From contig CAYTQK010000196.1 of assembly GCA_964439745.1 (NCBI GenBank), forward strand, positions 1-6,427: 6,427 nt of DNA. Reading direction: 5' to 3'. The stretch is from CAYTQK01 sp964439745. Lineage in GTDB: Bacteria > Desulfobacterota > Desulfobacteria > Desulfobacterales > Desulfosudaceae. The position numbers and the translations under genes were made by a program. The notes beneath the pieces are model-generated. The model saw only the letters and a list, made by a program, of their open reading frames with translations. It ran no database searches and was not told the origin of the DNA. This document shows, one piece after another, positions 1 to 5,903 of the stretch (position 1 is the first letter of the stretch; every line of letters begins with the position of its first letter).

Positions 1-203
1 TTTTCGATGAGCCAGCCCCGCAGCCGGATATTTTCGGCCACGGGAATTTCCAGCCGGGTCAGGTGGGGATAGTTTTCCTGGAGAAACTGCTGGCGGGCCG
101 GGGAAATGGTATCGGGATAATAGAGAAGTTTGCGGGAAAACCTGCAGGAGGAAAACAGGGGCAGCAGCACCAGAACGACCAGTACCAGCAGAATCGGTTT
201 CAT
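1..203 (-). CDS. Putative lipoprotein alpha/beta-hydrolase, N-terminal part (cut by window edge)
   Basis: An open frame starts at the ATG at 203-201 and runs off the window after 67 complete codons with no stop. The start is supported by AAGGAG about ten bases upstream. Residues 1-20 form a short basic then strongly hydrophobic signal segment ending in LPLFSSC, an acceptable though not ideal lipobox with Cys20 as the lipidated residue. After it come RKLLYYPDT (about 24-32) and IPVAENIRLRGWLIE near the end. The last stretch resembles the start of the catalytic domain in membrane-associated alpha/beta-hydrolases, which often read 'dGvrLrGWlv'. The catalytic Ser, Asp and His would lie outside the window, so hydrolase activity is an inference. 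The gene is last in the minus-strand cobalamin operon as seen here, 36 bases beyond the TAA that ends the extended cbiB frame. A role in cobalamin synthesis is not implied. It could also be another lipoprotein type. Confidence 0.6.
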   Translation of the reverse strand, partial: MKPILLVLVVLVLLPLFSSCRFSRKLLYYPDTISPARQQFLQENYPHLTRLEIPVAENIRLRGWLIE

Positions 204-239
204 ACGCCTTTCTCTCCTTGATCGCGATTGAGGGCTTCT

Positions 240-311
240 TTACCAGAAGAAAGCGGCCGCCACCGCGGCCAGGCCGGCCAGTCCGGCGGAGAACATCAAC
301 AGCCGGCAGGC
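240..311 (-). other. In-frame CbiB C-terminal tail beyond the amber codon
   Basis: Directly after the TAG of cbiB, the same frame stays open for 23 codons and ends in TAA (242-240). It encodes ACRLLMFSAGLAGL followed by an Ala/Val-rich stretch and FFW. This is a hydrophobic helix with the A-x-R-L-(L/M) pattern expected at the end of CbiB, where an Arg or Lys normally stands at the place now occupied by TAG. The tail may be reached by amber readthrough or suppression. Otherwise it is the untranslated remnant of a recently truncated C-terminus, or the TAG is a sequencing error. Its similarity to the family end is judged from memory, not by alignment. Confidence 0.7.
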
Positions 312-1187
312 CTACATAATGTGTTCCGGCGCGGCCTCGCCCAGGCCGTACCCGATGCGGGGTTTGTCCACCAGGCGGCCGTGGTAATAATTGGGCCCGC
401 CCAGCCACAGGGACAAGGCGCCGGCAAAGGCCGCTTCCGGATAACCGGCATTGGGACTGCTGTGATGCCGGCCTTCCCGGACGGCAGTGACCAGGGCGGC
501 CCAGCCGCTGCGGAAAAGGATGCTCGCCATCACCGGAATAATGGCCACCGACAGACGCGCCGGGATAAAATTGGCCGCGTCATCAAGGCGGGCGGCGGCC
601 CGGCCGAAAAGCAGGTATTGCTCGTTCTTATATCCCACCATGGAATCCAGGGTATTGACCATTTTATAGGCCACGGCCAGCGGCACCCCGCCGATAACAG
701 CGAAGAACAGCGGTGCCATGACACCGTCCACCAGGTTTTCGGCCACCGTCTCCACCGCCGCCCGGGAAATACCCGCTTCGGTGAGTCTCTCCACCTCCCG
801 GCCGACGATGAGAGAAAGATTCTGCCGGGCCGCGGTCAGCTCCCCGACCGCCAGGTCCTCGTAAATGACCAGGGCGGCCTGCGCCAGCCCACGGGCGGAA
901 ACGCAGAAATAGAGCAGACCAATGGCGGCCAGGTCGGCCAGCAGCGGCGCGATCATCCCGGCCAGGTGAAGCACCAGGACGGCCATGCCCCCGGCACCGG
1001 CCACCAGTACCACCGCGAAGACCAGGCCGGCCCGCACCGGCGAACCGGGCAGCCGGCGGAAAACCGGTTCGGCCGCGGTGATGACCTTGCCCATCAGGCG
1101 GATGGGGTGGGCCGAGAAATCCGGATCGCCGAACCGCCAGTCCAGGGCCAGGGCGGCCGCGATGATATACCAGGAGATATCAAACAC
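312..1187 (-). CDS. cbiB: Adenosylcobinamide-phosphate synthase CbiB, ending at an in-frame TAG
   Basis: CbiB is an integral membrane enzyme that joins adenosylcobyric acid to aminopropanol phosphate, giving adenosylcobinamide phosphate. The product has the family motifs in order: DWRFGDP (16-22), HPIRLMG (27-33), ETVAENLVDGV (146-156), KMVNTLDSMVGY (175-186) and SPNAGYPE (244-251), with several hydrophobic membrane segments between. The start is GTG at 1187-1185, three bases after the TAA of the upstream LUD gene, so translation is probably coupled; its own ribosome-binding site is weak. The frame stops at TAG (314-312) after 291 residues, just after EHIM. CbiB proteins are usually about 310-320 residues and continue with a helix resembling 'DIrRAxrLM'. 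Here the same frame continues past TAG with 23 sense codons of that type to TAA at 242-240, giving 315 codons. Family assignment is firm; the true C-terminus is uncertain. Confidence 0.93.
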   Translation of the reverse strand: MFDISWYIIAAALALDWRFGDPDFSAHPIRLMGKVITAAEPVFRRLPGSPVRAGLVFAVVLVAGAGGMAVLVLHLAGMIAPLLADLAAIGLLYFCVSARGLAQAALVIYEDLAVGELTAARQNLSLIVGREVERLTEAGISRAAVETVAENLVDGVMAPLFFAVIGGVPLAVAYKMVNTLDSMVGYKNEQYLLFGRAAARLDDAANFIPARLSVAIIPVMASILFRSGWAALVTAVREGRHHSSPNAGYPEAAFAGALSLWLGGPNYYHGRLVDKPRIGYGLGEAAPEHIM

Positions 1188-1190
1188 GGG

Positions 1191-1844
1191 TTAAAATCCC
1201 AGGTCCTGGTTGATGAGTATAATTTTGATACGGCCCGCCGGAAAGGATTTCTCCGTGATCACCCAGGTATTGCAGATGCGGTCCGGGCTGGAGCAGTCCT
1301 GGCAGGCGGCGGTCTTGGCGCAGGGGGTCTTTTTGTCCAGGCGGCGGGTGTTGACCGGGGCGGCGTAATTCTTGATGCGCGCCACGGCCGCCTCCACGTC
1401 CGGAACCAGCTTGTTGCGGCCGGCCAGGATGAGCACGTGCCTGGGCCCGTAGGCATAGGCCGCCACCCGGTTGCCGATCATGTCCAGGTTGACCAGCTTG
1501 CCGCTGTCGGTAATGGCGTTGGTGCCGGTGACAAAAAGGTCGGTCAGCAGGGCCTGGCGCCGCCGCTCCAGGCTCTCTTCCCGGGGCAGGCTCTTGTCAA
1601 AGGTGTCCAGCACGGTCAGGTCACCCCGGTCCCGCAGGGCTTCATACAGGCCGGTGCTGGTAAAGGTCAGTGATCCCCCCCAGGCCACGCTCCGCGGGGC
1701 CAGGGCCGGAATGATCTTTTCTACGGCCAGGTTCCGGGCGGCTTCGGCACTATCGGCCAGGTGAACCTCGAAATTATTTTTTTCCAGGGCCCGGGCGGTT
1801 TCCGCCAGCCGGGTCTGCCAGTAATCGGTAATGGGATTTTCCAT
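1191..1844 (-). CDS. LUD-domain protein (LutC/YkgG-like, DUF162)
   Basis: This 217-residue protein belongs to the LUD family, named after lactate-utilisation proteins such as LutC. The recognisable core is AWGGSLTFTSTGL (54-66) and TGTNAITDSGKLVNLDMIGN (106-125), followed by GPRHVLILAGRNKLV (133-147). Near the C-terminus there are four cysteines at 175, 181, 184 and 191 (C-x5-C-x2-C-x6-C), which could bind a metal or an iron-sulfur cluster; that is an inference. Many stand-alone LUD proteins of anaerobes have no known biochemical role, and I do not assign a substrate. The start ATG (1844-1842) is preceded at good spacing by a strong purine-rich site, GAGGAGGGG. The gene sits between cobD (41 bases upstream) and cbiB (3 bases downstream), so it is almost certainly co-transcribed with cobalamin genes. 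Whether it acts in that pathway is unknown. Confidence 0.88.
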   Translation of the reverse strand: MENPITDYWQTRLAETARALEKNNFEVHLADSAEAARNLAVEKIIPALAPRSVAWGGSLTFTSTGLYEALRDRGDLTVLDTFDKSLPREESLERRRQALLTDLFVTGTNAITDSGKLVNLDMIGNRVAAYAYGPRHVLILAGRNKLVPDVEAAVARIKNYAAPVNTRRLDKKTPCAKTAACQDCSSPDRICNTWVITEKSFPAGRIKIILINQDLGF

Positions 1845-1885
1845 GGTATGTCCCCTCCTCTGACTGATTGACGTGAAGCTGCCTG

Positions 1886-2968
1886 TTATTGAAGTTGATT
1901 CAAATACGCGGCCAGCCGGCTGTTTTCCGGCCGGGTTTTCAGGGAAATCCGGATATAGTCCGCGGACAGCCCTTTAAAATTAGCGCAGTTCCGGATCAGC
2001 ATCCGGTGTTGCCCCAGAAAGTAACAGACCGTTTCCGCGGTATGTTCGCCGGCCAGGGCCGCCAGGACAAACGAGGTATGCGACGGCAGGGGCCGGACCA
2101 CGGGATTATCGGCCAGCTGCCCGGCCAGCCATTTTTTTTCCGTGGCCAGCAGGGCCACGGTCTGGGCGACAAATTGCCCGGTCTCCTCAGGATGCGACAT
2201 GAGCCACTCCACGGCCGCCTGGGAAAGGCTGTTGACGCTCCAGGGCAGGGTAACGGCCGTCACCCGCTCAATGATTTCCGGCGCGGCCACGGCAAAACCG
2301 ATGCGCAGCCCGGGAATGCGGAAAATTTTGGACATGGAATTCAAGACGATTATATTTTCCGGCAGGTCCGACCCCACCAGGGTCAGGGAACGGCTGTCCG
2401 GCATAAACGGCAGATAGGCTTCGTCGATGACAAAACGCGTAGCCGGATGGGCGGCACACAGGTCCCGGATCCCGGCCGTGGGGATCCAGACGCCGGTGGG
2501 ATTGTTGGGGTTGCAGATAAAAACCAGGTCCGCGCCGGCACTGCCGATGGCATCGGACAGCGCGGACAGGGAGGGCCGGAATTCCTCTTCGGCGGCGGCC
2601 GTAAAAAAATCAGCGGGCACCTGGTTCAGGGCGCAGGCATCGGCGTAATCGGCATAGGTCGGTGTCAGTATCAGGGCGCGGCGGCTGTCCAGGGCCCGGG
2701 GCAGGCTGTAAATGATCTGGGTGGTGCCGTTGCCGGCGACCACCCGGACCGGGTCCACCTGGTGGCAGGCGGCAAAGGCCCGGCAGATCCCGCCGGCATC
2801 CACCTCGGGCAGGGCCCGGATCCGGTCCAGGTTCTCCTGCAAAAAGGCCGACAATCCCGGCGGCGGTCCCAGGGGATTGACATTGCTGCTCATGTCCGTA
2901 ATTTCGGACGGGTCACAGTCCTGCTGCCGGGCCAGTTCGTAGATGTTGCCGCCGTGTCCCTGGAGCAT
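1886..2968 (-). CDS. cobD: L-threonine-O-3-phosphate decarboxylase CobD
   Basis: This is a fold-type I PLP enzyme of 360 residues, the usual length for CobD, and related to histidinol-phosphate aminotransferases. CobD decarboxylates threonine phosphate to (R)-1-amino-2-propanol phosphate, the substrate of CbiB. Visible motifs are HGGN (5-8), SSNVNPLGPP (27-36), GNGTTQ (79-84), CNPNNPTG (152-159), DEAY (182-185), SMSK with the PLP-binding Lys214, and LRIGF (221-225). The N-terminal HGGN plus 'SSNVNPLG' favours CobD over HisC, as does the location between cobS and cbiB; the motifs alone could not fully exclude an aminotransferase. The ATG at 2968-2966 is preceded by AAGG about nine bases upstream. 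The stop is TAA. Its mRNA leader contains the long palindrome at 2991-3099, which could affect expression relative to cobU and cobS. The symbol follows Salmonella usage; in Pseudomonas naming cobD means the cbiB-type gene. Confidence 0.92.
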   Translation of the reverse strand: MLQGHGGNIYELARQQDCDPSEITDMSSNVNPLGPPPGLSAFLQENLDRIRALPEVDAGGICRAFAACHQVDPVRVVAGNGTTQIIYSLPRALDSRRALILTPTYADYADACALNQVPADFFTAAAEEEFRPSLSALSDAIGSAGADLVFICNPNNPTGVWIPTAGIRDLCAAHPATRFVIDEAYLPFMPDSRSLTLVGSDLPENIIVLNSMSKIFRIPGLRIGFAVAAPEIIERVTAVTLPWSVNSLSQAAVEWLMSHPEETGQFVAQTVALLATEKKWLAGQLADNPVVRPLPSHTSFVLAALAGEHTAETVCYFLGQHRMLIRNCANFKGLSADYIRISLKTRPENSRLAAYLNQLQ

Positions 2969-2990
2969 ACTTTTTTACCTTATGACGACA

Positions 2991-3099
2991 AAGTCAAACG
3001 TCCGATATCGGCGTTGCGCTTCATCCCTCGAAATTAAACGTACTTTCAGTAAGCTGCATTCCGAGGAATTCGCGCGCCTTGATCTTGAACGTTTGACTT
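2991..3099. repeat. 109-bp imperfect palindrome in the cobS-cobD gap
   Basis: The outer arms are an exact 11-bp inverted repeat, AAGTCAAACGT (2991-3001) and ACGTTTGACTT (3089-3099). Nested inside are CCTCG (3026-3030) with CGAGG (3062-3066) and the apex TACT-TTC-AGTA (3041-3051). All three pairs share a centre at about 3045-3046, so the whole element can fold into one long, internally bulged hairpin. It contains no open frame of note and has no T-run following it on either strand that would make it a standard terminator. It fills most of the 158-bp gap between cobS and cobD. The structure is seen directly. That it is a dispersed repeat (REP/BIME- or MITE-like) is an inference from its form and from a remembered likeness to intergenic palindromes of Desulfobacterota. 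No clear target-site duplication is visible. Confidence 0.8.
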
Positions 3100-3126
3100 G
3101 GCCGTTCTAATTTTGACATTGTTTTT

Positions 3127-3843
3127 CTACCCGGCCGCCACCAGCAGAAACAGCAGCGCCTCGGTCACCTCGATCATGGCGCCCAGCATATCGCCGGTAA
3201 TGCAGTTGACCTTTTTTTTGTAAAACCACAGCATACCTGCCGTAACCAGGACAAAGCCGAGATTGATCATGAAAAACCGGCTGCCGGCCAACAGCGACAG
3301 GACCACCACCGGCAGAAACCAGCGGAAGGCGGACCAGGAACGGTCCGCATCGAAAAAGGCGCCGGCCGTGCCGCCTTCGGGCCGGCCATAGGGCAGTGCC
3401 CGGAAGCCGAAGAGACTGCCGGAACGGGCAAAGGCGGGTACCAGGACCAGCAGCAAAAAGCGGTCTTCTTCCAGGCTGGCCAGCCCGGCCCATTTCACGG
3501 CCAGGCAGCAGACCAGGGCCACCACGCCGATGGCGCCGGTGCGGCTGTCCTTCATAATGGCCAGGGCGGTATCCCGGTCGTGGCCGCCGTACAGGCCGTC
3601 GGCAGTATCCGCCACCCCGTCCAGGTGCAACCCGCCGGTGATAACGGCCAGAAAGACCAGGTCCAGGGCGGCTACCGCCGGCAGCGGCCAGAGCGATGCG
3701 ACCAGCCAGTCAAATCCCGCCAGGAGCAGCCCGATCGCCAGCCCGGCCAGGGGCATGCCCGCCACCATGGCCCGGGGGGCGAACTTTCCCCGCCCCAGGG
3801 GCAAAAGAGTGGTGAACCGAAGAGCCGACAGGAGGGTCTTCAC
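3127..3843 (-). CDS. cobS: Adenosylcobinamide-GDP ribazoletransferase CobS (cobalamin synthase)
   Basis: CobS is the membrane enzyme that joins adenosylcobinamide-GDP with alpha-ribazole (or its phosphate) to complete the nucleotide loop. Key motifs are GGLHLDGVADTADG (70-83), whose acidic residues probably bind Mg2+, MKDSRTGAIG (97-106), and CITGDMLGA near the C-terminus, with many hydrophobic segments as expected. I chose the GTG at 3843-3841. It gives 238 residues, close to the family norm, begins with the typical 'LLSALRFTTLLP', overlaps the cobU stop as GTGA, and has GGGAGAAGGG just upstream. The open frame continues further upstream to 4113, but that part is only cobU read in another frame. 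The stop is TAG at 3129-3127. Reading past it would run into the palindrome and give nothing protein-like, so TAG does act as a stop in this genome. Confidence 0.95.
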   Translation of the reverse strand: MKTLLSALRFTTLLPLGRGKFAPRAMVAGMPLAGLAIGLLLAGFDWLVASLWPLPAVAALDLVFLAVITGGLHLDGVADTADGLYGGHDRDTALAIMKDSRTGAIGVVALVCCLAVKWAGLASLEEDRFLLLVLVPAFARSGSLFGFRALPYGRPEGGTAGAFFDADRSWSAFRWFLPVVVLSLLAGSRFFMINLGFVLVTAGMLWFYKKKVNCITGDMLGAMIEVTEALLFLLVAAG

Positions 3844-4379
3844 GAGGGCATCCCTTCTCCCTTGACAATTACCGGCATCCCGGAAACCATCCAGGCGACA
3901 TGATCGACCTGCCGCGCCAGGGCCTGGTTGGCCAGCCCGACCATGTCCCGGTACAGGCGGGCCAGGCGGTTTTCCGGCACAATGCCGCAGCCGACCTCGT
4001 TGCTGACCAGGATGACGCTGGCAACGGTCTGGTCCACCGCTTCGACCAGGCCCGCAACACGCCGCTCGATTTTTGCCGGGTCTTCGGTGACGGCCAGCAG
4101 GTTGCTCATCCACAGGGTCAGGCAGTCCACCAGCACCACGGCCTGGTCATTTTCCATATCCCGGAGCACCGGTTCGATATCCAGGGGGCACTCCCGGGTC
4201 TGCCACTGCTCTCCGCGGTCCTGCTGGTGCCGGGCGACCCGCTGGCGCATTTCCTCGTCGGCCGGCTGGCAGGTAGCCAGAAAATACCGGTCTGTCACGG
4301 CCATCTGTTCGGCCGCCCGCTGGGCATAGGCACTTTTACCGCTGCGGCAGCCGCCGGTCACCAGCATGGTTTCTTTCAT
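3840..4379 (-). CDS. cobU: Bifunctional adenosylcobinamide kinase / guanylyltransferase CobU (CobP)
   Basis: CobU phosphorylates adenosylcobinamide and transfers GMP to adenosylcobinamide phosphate, making the GDP-activated substrate of CobS. The 179-residue product has the P-loop GGCRSGKS (9-16), RHQQDRGEQW with His51 in the place of the guanylylated histidine, VDCLTLWMSNLL (84-95) and VSNEVGCGIVPENRLARL (125-142), all characteristic of the family. The ATG at 4379-4377 has GGCAGG about six bases upstream. A second Met at residue 5 is still N-terminal to the P-loop, but the first is better placed for the binding site. It is the first gene of the visible minus-strand operon and ends in TGA within a 4-base overlap with cobS, implying translational coupling. 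No complete cobalamin riboswitch was found in its upstream region. Confidence 0.96.
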   Translation of the reverse strand: MKETMLVTGGCRSGKSAYAQRAAEQMAVTDRYFLATCQPADEEMRQRVARHQQDRGEQWQTRECPLDIEPVLRDMENDQAVVLVDCLTLWMSNLLAVTEDPAKIERRVAGLVEAVDQTVASVILVSNEVGCGIVPENRLARLYRDMVGLANQALARQVDHVAWMVSGMPVIVKGEGMPS

Positions 4380-4395
4380 GCTTTACCTGCCCTTT

Positions 4396-4422
4396 GCGCG
4401 GCCCGCTTTGGTCAGTCCGCGC
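4396..4422 (-). other. GC-rich hairpin in the cobU leader
   Basis: GCGCGG (4396-4401) and CCGCGC (4417-4422) form a perfect 6-bp stem around a 15-base loop. It lies about 17 bases upstream of the cobU start, just before its ribosome-binding site. It has no T-run, so it is not a simple terminator. It might influence translation or mRNA stability. In a GC-rich genome a stem of this size can arise by chance. Confidence 0.35.
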
Positions 4423-4454
4423 GGCACCAGTTAAATATAGATAAAAAACAATAC

Positions 4455-4481
4455 CTTATAAAAATAATCGGCCGCCATCAA
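4455..4481 (-). promoter_or_regulatory. Possible promoter for the cobU operon
   Basis: On the minus strand TTGATG (plus positions 4481-4476) and TATAAG (4460-4455) are separated by 15 bases, resembling a sigma-70 -35/-10 pair with short spacing. They lie at the edge of the only AT-rich island (about 4430-4472) between cobU and the divergent methyltransferase gene, which is where a promoter would be expected. The spacing is below the optimum, so this is a weak call. Confidence 0.35.
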
Positions 4482-4505
4482 ATCATCTTGTACCACACAA
4501 CCGGT

Positions 4506-4604
4506 CCGGCTGACAAGCCGGGGCTTTGCCGGCAGCCCGGCGGCGGCAAAAAAGGCTTGCCATCCAGGTGAAGATTGGTAGGGTAAGGGCTCACCCGCAA
4601 CCAA
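4506..4604 (+). other. Hairpin-rich leader upstream of the methyltransferase gene
   Basis: Four inverted repeats are packed into about 100 bases: CCGGCT/AGCCGG with loop GACA (4506-4521); GCCGGGGCT/AGCCCGGC with one bulged G (4517-4540), overlapping the first so that the two exclude each other; GGCAA/TTGCC (4545-4561); and TTGGT/ACCAA (4575-4579 with 4600-4604) enclosing GGGT/ACCC. The last ends shortly before the ribosome-binding site of the gene at 4618. The repeats are seen directly; a regulatory RNA is an inference. The segment CCCGCAAC (4594-4601) recalls a cobalamin-riboswitch core, but the B12 box and remaining conserved parts are absent, so I do not call that class. Confidence 0.4.
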
Positions 4605-4617
4605 ACGAGGAAGCAGC

Positions 4618-5241
4618 ATGCCGGTGACACCAAAGAACGATTTTTACGCCGGGTTACTGTACCACACCTTTTTTGACCCTTTTACCCGGTATATGCGGAA
4701 TCACATCGCCGAACTGGCCCCGCCCGAAGCCAGCGTGCTGGACGTGGGCTGCGGTACCGGTCATCAACTGCTGCAAATGGCCCCCCGCGTCCGCGCCGGC
4801 CTGGGCATTGACCGGTCCGACCGGATGATCGCTTTTGCCCGCAGGCAGGAGGCCCGGCGAAAGAACGGTAATATCTCCTTTGACCTGGCCGACGCCGCCG
4901 ACCTGAGCCGGTTTGATGATAATGAATTCGACCTGGCCACCATGACCCTGGTACTGCACGAAATGGAGACCGACCTGCGCCTGCCCGCAATCAAGGAGAT
5001 GATCCGGGTCTCCCGGCGACAGATCATCGCCGATTATGCCGCAAGCCCGGCCCTGCTCAGCGCCATGGCCATGCACGGGCTGGAGCTGACGGTGGGCATC
5101 CTCCACTACCACTTTTTCCGATCCTACCTGGCCGCCGGGGGCGGACCCGGCCTGTTCCGGAAAACCGGCCTGCGCGTAGTTCGGGAGAAAAGCGCCCTGA
5201 TGGGCATGGTGCGAATCTGGGAATGTGACAAAAAAGAATAA
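4618..5241 (+). CDS. Class I SAM-dependent methyltransferase, substrate unknown
   Basis: The 207-residue product is a Rossmann-fold methyltransferase. Motif I is LDVGCGTG (41-48), which binds S-adenosylmethionine. It is followed by GIDRSDRMI (63-71), with Asp65 at the place that contacts the ribose hydroxyls, then FDLADAADL (88-96), and the motif IV region FDLATMTLVLHEM (104-116). The layout is that of Methyltransf_11/UbiE-like enzymes acting on small molecules. The C-terminal third, which would set substrate choice, gives no clear clue. GAGG seven bases before the ATG supports the start, and the stop is TAA. The gene is on the opposite strand to its cobalamin neighbours, between cobU and the adenosyltransferase, so it is transcribed separately. 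A role in cobalamin metabolism is possible only by location; it does not look like a corrin-ring methyltransferase (CobA/CysG or CbiF type). Confidence 0.88.
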   Translation: MPVTPKNDFYAGLLYHTFFDPFTRYMRNHIAELAPPEASVLDVGCGTGHQLLQMAPRVRAGLGIDRSDRMIAFARRQEARRKNGNISFDLADAADLSRFDDNEFDLATMTLVLHEMETDLRLPAIKEMIRVSRRQIIADYAASPALLSAMAMHGLELTVGILHYHFFRSYLAAGGGPGLFRKTGLRVVREKSALMGMVRIWECDKKE

Positions 5242-5268
5242 CCGACCGTGGTGGTCTCATCCAAAACC

Positions 5269-5298
5269 GAGGGCGCTTTTGACTTTGCCCTCATTTTT
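5269..5298. terminator. Bidirectional terminator between convergent genes
   Basis: GAGGGC (5269-5274) and GCCCTC (5287-5292) form a perfect 6-bp stem with a 12-base loop. On the plus strand it is followed by ATTTTT, giving a rho-independent terminator for the methyltransferase gene, whose stop is 28 bases upstream. On the minus strand it is followed by GGTTTTGG, a weaker tract, and the stem includes the TGA stop of the adenosyltransferase. The position between two convergent genes supports use in both directions. Confidence 0.7.
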
Positions 5299-5806
5299 CA
5301 ATTCCGATGCGGGCGGCCACCCCTTTCTGAAAATAATGCTTGATCATTTTCATTTCCGTGACCAGGTCGGCCCGTTCCAGCACGCCGGCCGGGGCGCTGC
5401 GGCCGGTAATGACCAGTTCCACCGTGTCCGGCCGGGCTTCGATCAGGTCGCACAATTGTTTTTCGGAAAACAATCCGCAGGCAACAGCGACATTGGCCTC
5501 TTCGGCAATGACCAGGTCATACCGCCCGCCGGTCAGGGCCGCCCGGATCCGGGCCAGACCCTCTTCGGCAGCGGTCACCTCCTCGGCGGAAGGTTTGCCC
5601 CGGACAAAGCGTCCCATTCCGAACTGTGCCACCGTCACCAGCTCGGAAAAATACTGCAACGCCTTGATTTCACTGTAATCCCCATTTTTTAAAAACTGGC
5701 CGATATACACCCGCAAGCCGGCTCCCGCCGCCCGCAGGGTCAGCCCCAGGGCGGCCGTGGTCTTGCCCTTGCCGTCGCCCGTGTATACCTGTACATATCC
5801 TTTCAT
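5291..5806 (-). CDS. cobO: ATP:corrinoid adenosyltransferase (CobA/CobO/BtuR family)
   Basis: This enzyme transfers the 5'-deoxyadenosyl group of ATP to the reduced cobalt of corrinoids, making the Co-C bond of adenosylcobalamin precursors. The 171-residue product begins almost at once with the unusual P-loop GDGKGKTT (10-17) typical of the CobA/CobO group. YDLVIAEEANVA (96-107) is the acidic metal-binding segment, with Glu where Asp is common, and VELVITGRSAPAGVLERADLVTEM (129-152) is a family signature. The end, KGVAARIGIE, matches the usual 'qGi.AR.GIE'. The ATG at 5806-5804 has AGGCGG about eight bases upstream; the stop TGA lies inside the shared terminator. It belongs functionally with the operon at 1-4379 but is separated from it by the opposite-strand methyltransferase, so it needs its own promoter in the 5807-6067 gap. 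The symbol could equally be cobA or btuR. Confidence 0.95.
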   Translation of the reverse strand: MKGYVQVYTGDGKGKTTAALGLTLRAAGAGLRVYIGQFLKNGDYSEIKALQYFSELVTVAQFGMGRFVRGKPSAEEVTAAEEGLARIRAALTGGRYDLVIAEEANVAVACGLFSEKQLCDLIEARPDTVELVITGRSAPAGVLERADLVTEMKMIKHYFQKGVAARIGIEK

Positions 5807-5903
5807 GGATATACCGCCTGCTAATAATTTTGATATCTACTCCATACTTTACAAGACAAGAAACCATCCAGGTCAGGCGCTCATAATATATATCAGAACA
5901 AAA

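Noticed and set aside
228..1673. A 481-codon open frame on the plus strand across cbiB and the LUD gene
   Set aside because: It is the opposite-strand shadow of two well-supported minus-strand genes. Its translation is low-complexity, rich in Gly, Gln, His and Arg, with no domain.
1889..3037. A 382-codon open frame on the plus strand across cobD
   Set aside because: It lies antisense to a clear PLP enzyme, its translation is Gly/Gln/Arg-rich without motifs, and it runs into the palindrome.
3844..4113. N-terminal extension of the cobS frame upstream of the GTG start
   Set aside because: This stretch is cobU read in another frame. The GTG at 3843 has a ribosome-binding site, couples to the cobU stop and gives the normal CobS length and N-terminus.
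4567..4604. Cobalamin-riboswitch-like words GGTGAAGAT and CCCGCAAC
   Set aside because: The B12 box and the other conserved segments are missing before the start codon, and the words are explained by the local hairpin.
4431..4619. A 62-codon minus-strand frame in the cobU-methyltransferase gap
   Set aside because: It has no good ribosome-binding site, overlaps the methyltransferase start, passes through the hairpins and ends in AT-rich promoter-like sequence; no motif is visible.
5057..5260. Minus-strand open frames across the methyltransferase gene
   Set aside because: They are antisense to a protein with a clear SAM-binding motif and have Arg/Pro-rich shadow composition.
3883..5872. A 13-base word GAAACCATCCAGG shared by 3883-3895 and 5860-5872
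   Set aside because: One copy is inside cobU coding sequence. A match of this length between two places in a 6.4-kb window is expected fairly often by chance, and nothing around it is shared.
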